Source: a virus
Length of the DNA stretch: 36,496 bases
Reading direction: 5' to 3' (one strand)
IMG/VR virus record: IMGVR_UViG_3300017759_000022
Span: 1-36,496 of that record
Part shown: one piece after another, positions 34,705 to 36,496 of the stretch
Layout of the letters: the number at the start of each line of letters is the position of its first letter
How positions within the stretch are numbered: the first letter of the stretch is position 1
Made by a program: the position numbers and the translations under genes
Notes under the pieces: model-generated
Seen by the model: only the letters and a program-made list of their open reading frames with translations
Told to the model about the DNA's origin: nothing
Databases searched by the model: none

Positions 34705-35378
34705 TGGCAGATTACTTAGTCACCCTTAACGAGCCTGGCAAATACAATGTCGGTGTTGACTACGAGATTCCCTCGAAGTCGATCCAATATGGTAACATCA
34801 TTATTGGTAAGACACCAGCACAAGACGGCACTGAAACAACGTTTTCCTTAACTGATCAAGGAGCTCCATATAGTCCCAACAATAGTCAACAACTTATTGT
34901 GACTAAGAATGGTCTTTTCCTAGATCCATCAAACGACTATACCATCTCTGGGGATAAAGTTGTATTTACAACTCCTCCAACAGCAAATGATGATATAGTA
35001 ATGATTGCCCTTGCTGCAGCAGCAGACTTAACAAGGACTGTGAACTATGTTATAGATAGTGGTAGTCTCCCCATGCAAGCTGGAGATAAAGGAAAATTGA
35101 CAATAGATGTCACTGGAGTCATAGAAAATGTCAGAGTTTTATCTGATCAGACTGGTGATATTGTTTTTGATATATCTAAATGTTCTTTCGCAGATTATCC
35201 GAATTTCACTAGTATTACTAGTGGTGCGAGAGTTCAATTAGTCAATTCGGATAAATACTTTGATGATGTCCTAAATAGTTGGACGACTACGATAAATGCT
35301 GGAGATATTCTCAACTTTAACGTAGTAAGTGTGAATAATATTAGAAGGATATTAGTCTCTCTAAAATTAAAATTATAA
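34704..35378 (+). CDS. Virion structural protein, 224 aa
   Basis: The N-terminus (MADYLVTLNEPGKYNVGVDY) is followed by a QLIVTKNGLFLDPSNDYTIS module (residues 63-82) and VVFTTPPTANDDIVMIAL (86-103). That is the same 'nG..q.P..DY...G..i.Ft.pP...d' pattern found twice in the 2997-aa protein. The C-terminal half is beta-rich (TSITSGARVQLV; NVVSVNNIRRILVSLKLKL). It has no membrane segment and its start overlaps the previous stop. It is probably a beta-rich component of the tail or fibre. Its stop codon overlaps the next late octamer. Confidence 0.75.
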   Translation: MADYLVTLNEPGKYNVGVDYEIPSKSIQYGNIIIGKTPAQDGTETTFSLTDQGAPYSPNNSQQLIVTKNGLFLDPSNDYTISGDKVVFTTPPTANDDIVMIALAAAADLTRTVNYVIDSGSLPMQAGDKGKLTIDVTGVIENVRVLSDQTGDIVFDISKCSFADYPNFTSITSGARVQLVNSDKYFDDVLNSWTTTINAGDILNFNVVSVNNIRRILVSLKLKL

Positions 35379-35381
35379 ATA
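35374..35381 (+). promoter_or_regulatory. Perfect T4-type late promoter (TATAAATA)
   Basis: An exact TATAAATA overlaps the stop codon of the 224-aa gene and lies 51 bases before the ATG at 35425, the longest such distance in the window. It would drive the 335-aa gene alone, which ends at the terminator at 36458-36490. Confidence 0.75.
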
Positions 35382-35424
35382 ACAATAGTTCTTAAGACTT
35401 ATAGCCCCTAGAGGTAGTTTTTCA

Positions 35425-36432
35425 ATGGCATTACTCGTTCCTAATATTGGTGAAATTGAGTCGCTACGTTATCTGATCGCTCAGAATAACTTTGTCGCAG
35501 ATTTAGAAGATACATCACCGCGAAATCTTGTGTTAAAACTTTTCACAAGTAACACAACCCCTGCCGAGGGAGATGTTCCGTCTGCAACATCATACTTTGA
35601 ACCATATATTGACGGAAACGTTAATGGTTACGGTACTACTGCAAATACTGGTTATCCTGTTTGTGTAAACAACAGAGGAGATCAGGATTACAACCAGCAG
35701 TACGGTATTCTGTTAAACGGAGCAAGATGGGTAATTAAGAACGTTGGATCTGGAACAACTGCAACATACCCAGAACAAACTTTCACTTTCACAGGTCCTG
35801 CTGGTAACATCTACGGTTACTATGTGACTCGTGCAAATAACATGCCTGTTGCTGTACAGGGTGTTGTACACGGTGCAAGTGTTGGTATTGGAACTACAGT
35901 TACTAAAGGTAATAACACTGACCCAACTATCGGTGTTGTTGGTAACTCTTACATCACTATCGACCCACAGGTTAGTATCGATGATCTAACTCTTGGACAG
36001 TTCGTTGCTGGTAACGCTGGTGTTGCAACAGGAACGAAGATTATAGGTATTGACAGAGCGTATCGAACGATTTACCTCGACAAACCTCTAGTCGATAACA
36101 TACAGGTTGCGACTGACCCATCAGTCACATTCAGTTTCGGTAAAATTTCTATTACTAACCACGGACTTAAGGCTGGAGACATCCTTTACGTTAACGCTGG
36201 TACTGGTAATACAACTCTCGAATCTAATGTTTACACTGTCTTCAATGTACCAAACGCAGATGAGTTTGTAACAACTCCATCTATGACTGCTACATCAAAC
36301 GGTGTTCTTGGACTTAACACTGCGACTCTTTACAGTTCTATCATGTACGCTGAAAGATTCACAAACGGTCCTTACAACATTCAGAACAACGGAGACCAAA
36401 TCAAGATTACTCTAAACGTCGCACTCGACTAA
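35425..36432 (+). CDS. Virion structural / fibre-like protein, 335 aa
   Basis: The product begins MALLVPNIGEIESLRYLIAQ and, after residues 34-50 (NLVLKLFTSNTTP), has an ARWVIKNVGSG...YPEQTFTFTGPAGNIYGYYVT block (about 93-133) and a C-terminal AERFTNGPYNIQNNGDQIKI. These are features of a widespread phage protein family found near tail and fibre genes: a MALxVPNxGE start and an AErF..GP..I.NnGDqI end. A central insert (about 140-300) holds an H-G-L-K-A-G-D unit like those in the giant proteins. It has its own late promoter and terminator, which fits an abundant virion protein, though the location is unknown. Confidence 0.8.
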   Translation: MALLVPNIGEIESLRYLIAQNNFVADLEDTSPRNLVLKLFTSNTTPAEGDVPSATSYFEPYIDGNVNGYGTTANTGYPVCVNNRGDQDYNQQYGILLNGARWVIKNVGSGTTATYPEQTFTFTGPAGNIYGYYVTRANNMPVAVQGVVHGASVGIGTTVTKGNNTDPTIGVVGNSYITIDPQVSIDDLTLGQFVAGNAGVATGTKIIGIDRAYRTIYLDKPLVDNIQVATDPSVTFSFGKISITNHGLKAGDILYVNAGTGNTTLESNVYTVFNVPNADEFVTTPSMTATSNGVLGLNTATLYSSIMYAERFTNGPYNIQNNGDQIKITLNVALD

Positions 36433-36439
36433 TAGAAAC

Positions 36440-36447
36440 ACTAAATA
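36440..36447 (+). promoter_or_regulatory. Possible late octamer (ACTAAATA) before the last terminator
   Basis: ACTAAATA is identical to the octamer before gp8, but lies only 10 bases before a strong terminator, so transcripts started here would meet the terminator at once. It may be chance or serve a gene beyond the window. Confidence 0.25.
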
Positions 36448-36457
36448 TCAATATGTG

Positions 36458-36490
36458 GACTCTGCTTTATAACTAAGGCAGGGTCTTTTT
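36458..36490 (+). terminator. Rho-independent terminator at the right edge
   Basis: GACTCTGC (36458-36465) pairs with GCAGGGTC (36478-36485) with one G-U pair around a 12-base loop that can pair further at its base, followed by TTTTT (36486-36490). It ends the 335-aa unit. Confidence 0.85.
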
Positions 36491-36496
36491 ATTCGG

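Noticed and set aside
1-36496. tRNA genes, integrase, insertion sequences or attachment sites
   Set aside because: The gaps between genes are all under 200 bases, no cloverleaf or flanking repeats were seen, and no recombinase motif appears.

Overview
The window looks like part of the structural (late) region of a T4-like marine myovirus, most simply a cyanophage or a close relative such as a pelagimyophage. The evidence is an AT-rich sequence, all genes on the + strand with stop/start overlaps, recognisable T4-type baseplate wedge proteins (gp25, gp6, gp8), very large modular structural proteins of the marine T4-like type, and repeated octamers close to TATAAATA, the T4-type late promoter. 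No host-derived metabolic gene, tRNA, integrase or insertion sequence was seen, so the host is inferred from family resemblance only.

Region 1 (1-2230) is a cluster of nine small proteins of unknown function, driven by one well-formed sigma-70-like promoter (413-441) and a weaker one (58-63). It includes a 32-residue single-helix membrane peptide, two tandem paralogous small proteins, and a 168-residue frame whose best start is a non-canonical ATT. Region 2 (2248-3242) has its own sigma-70-like promoter, a GT-A-type glycosyltransferase and a small overlapping partner. Region 3 (3234-3460) is a one-gene unit: a late-promoter octamer, a 51-residue protein and a strong intrinsic terminator.

Region 4 (3464-14929) reads as one late unit: a 46-residue protein, gp25, gp6, then a 3000-residue protein in the place where T4 has gp7. 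Region 5 (14931-24983) has a 340-residue fibre-type protein and a 2997-residue protein with 12 copies of a YPR..DP repeat and a propeller-like segment. Region 6 (24986-34346) has an enlarged gp8, a 2505-residue DUF4815-like protein and a 69-residue coiled-coil protein. Region 7 (34338-36490) has two small structural proteins, a 335-residue virion protein and a final intrinsic terminator.

The three giant genes fill about 25.5 kb, or 70% of the window. They share small sequence modules with each other, with gp8 and with the smaller structural proteins: G-x-G-Y repeats, 'NDVLQ.P..DY' modules, 'IGdEii.YtG' modules and H-x-x-x-x-G-(D/E)-x-V repeats. I infer that together they form the baseplate periphery and host-contact apparatus of the virion. 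Late-promoter octamers 26-51 bases upstream of the first gene divide regions 3-7 into transcription units.
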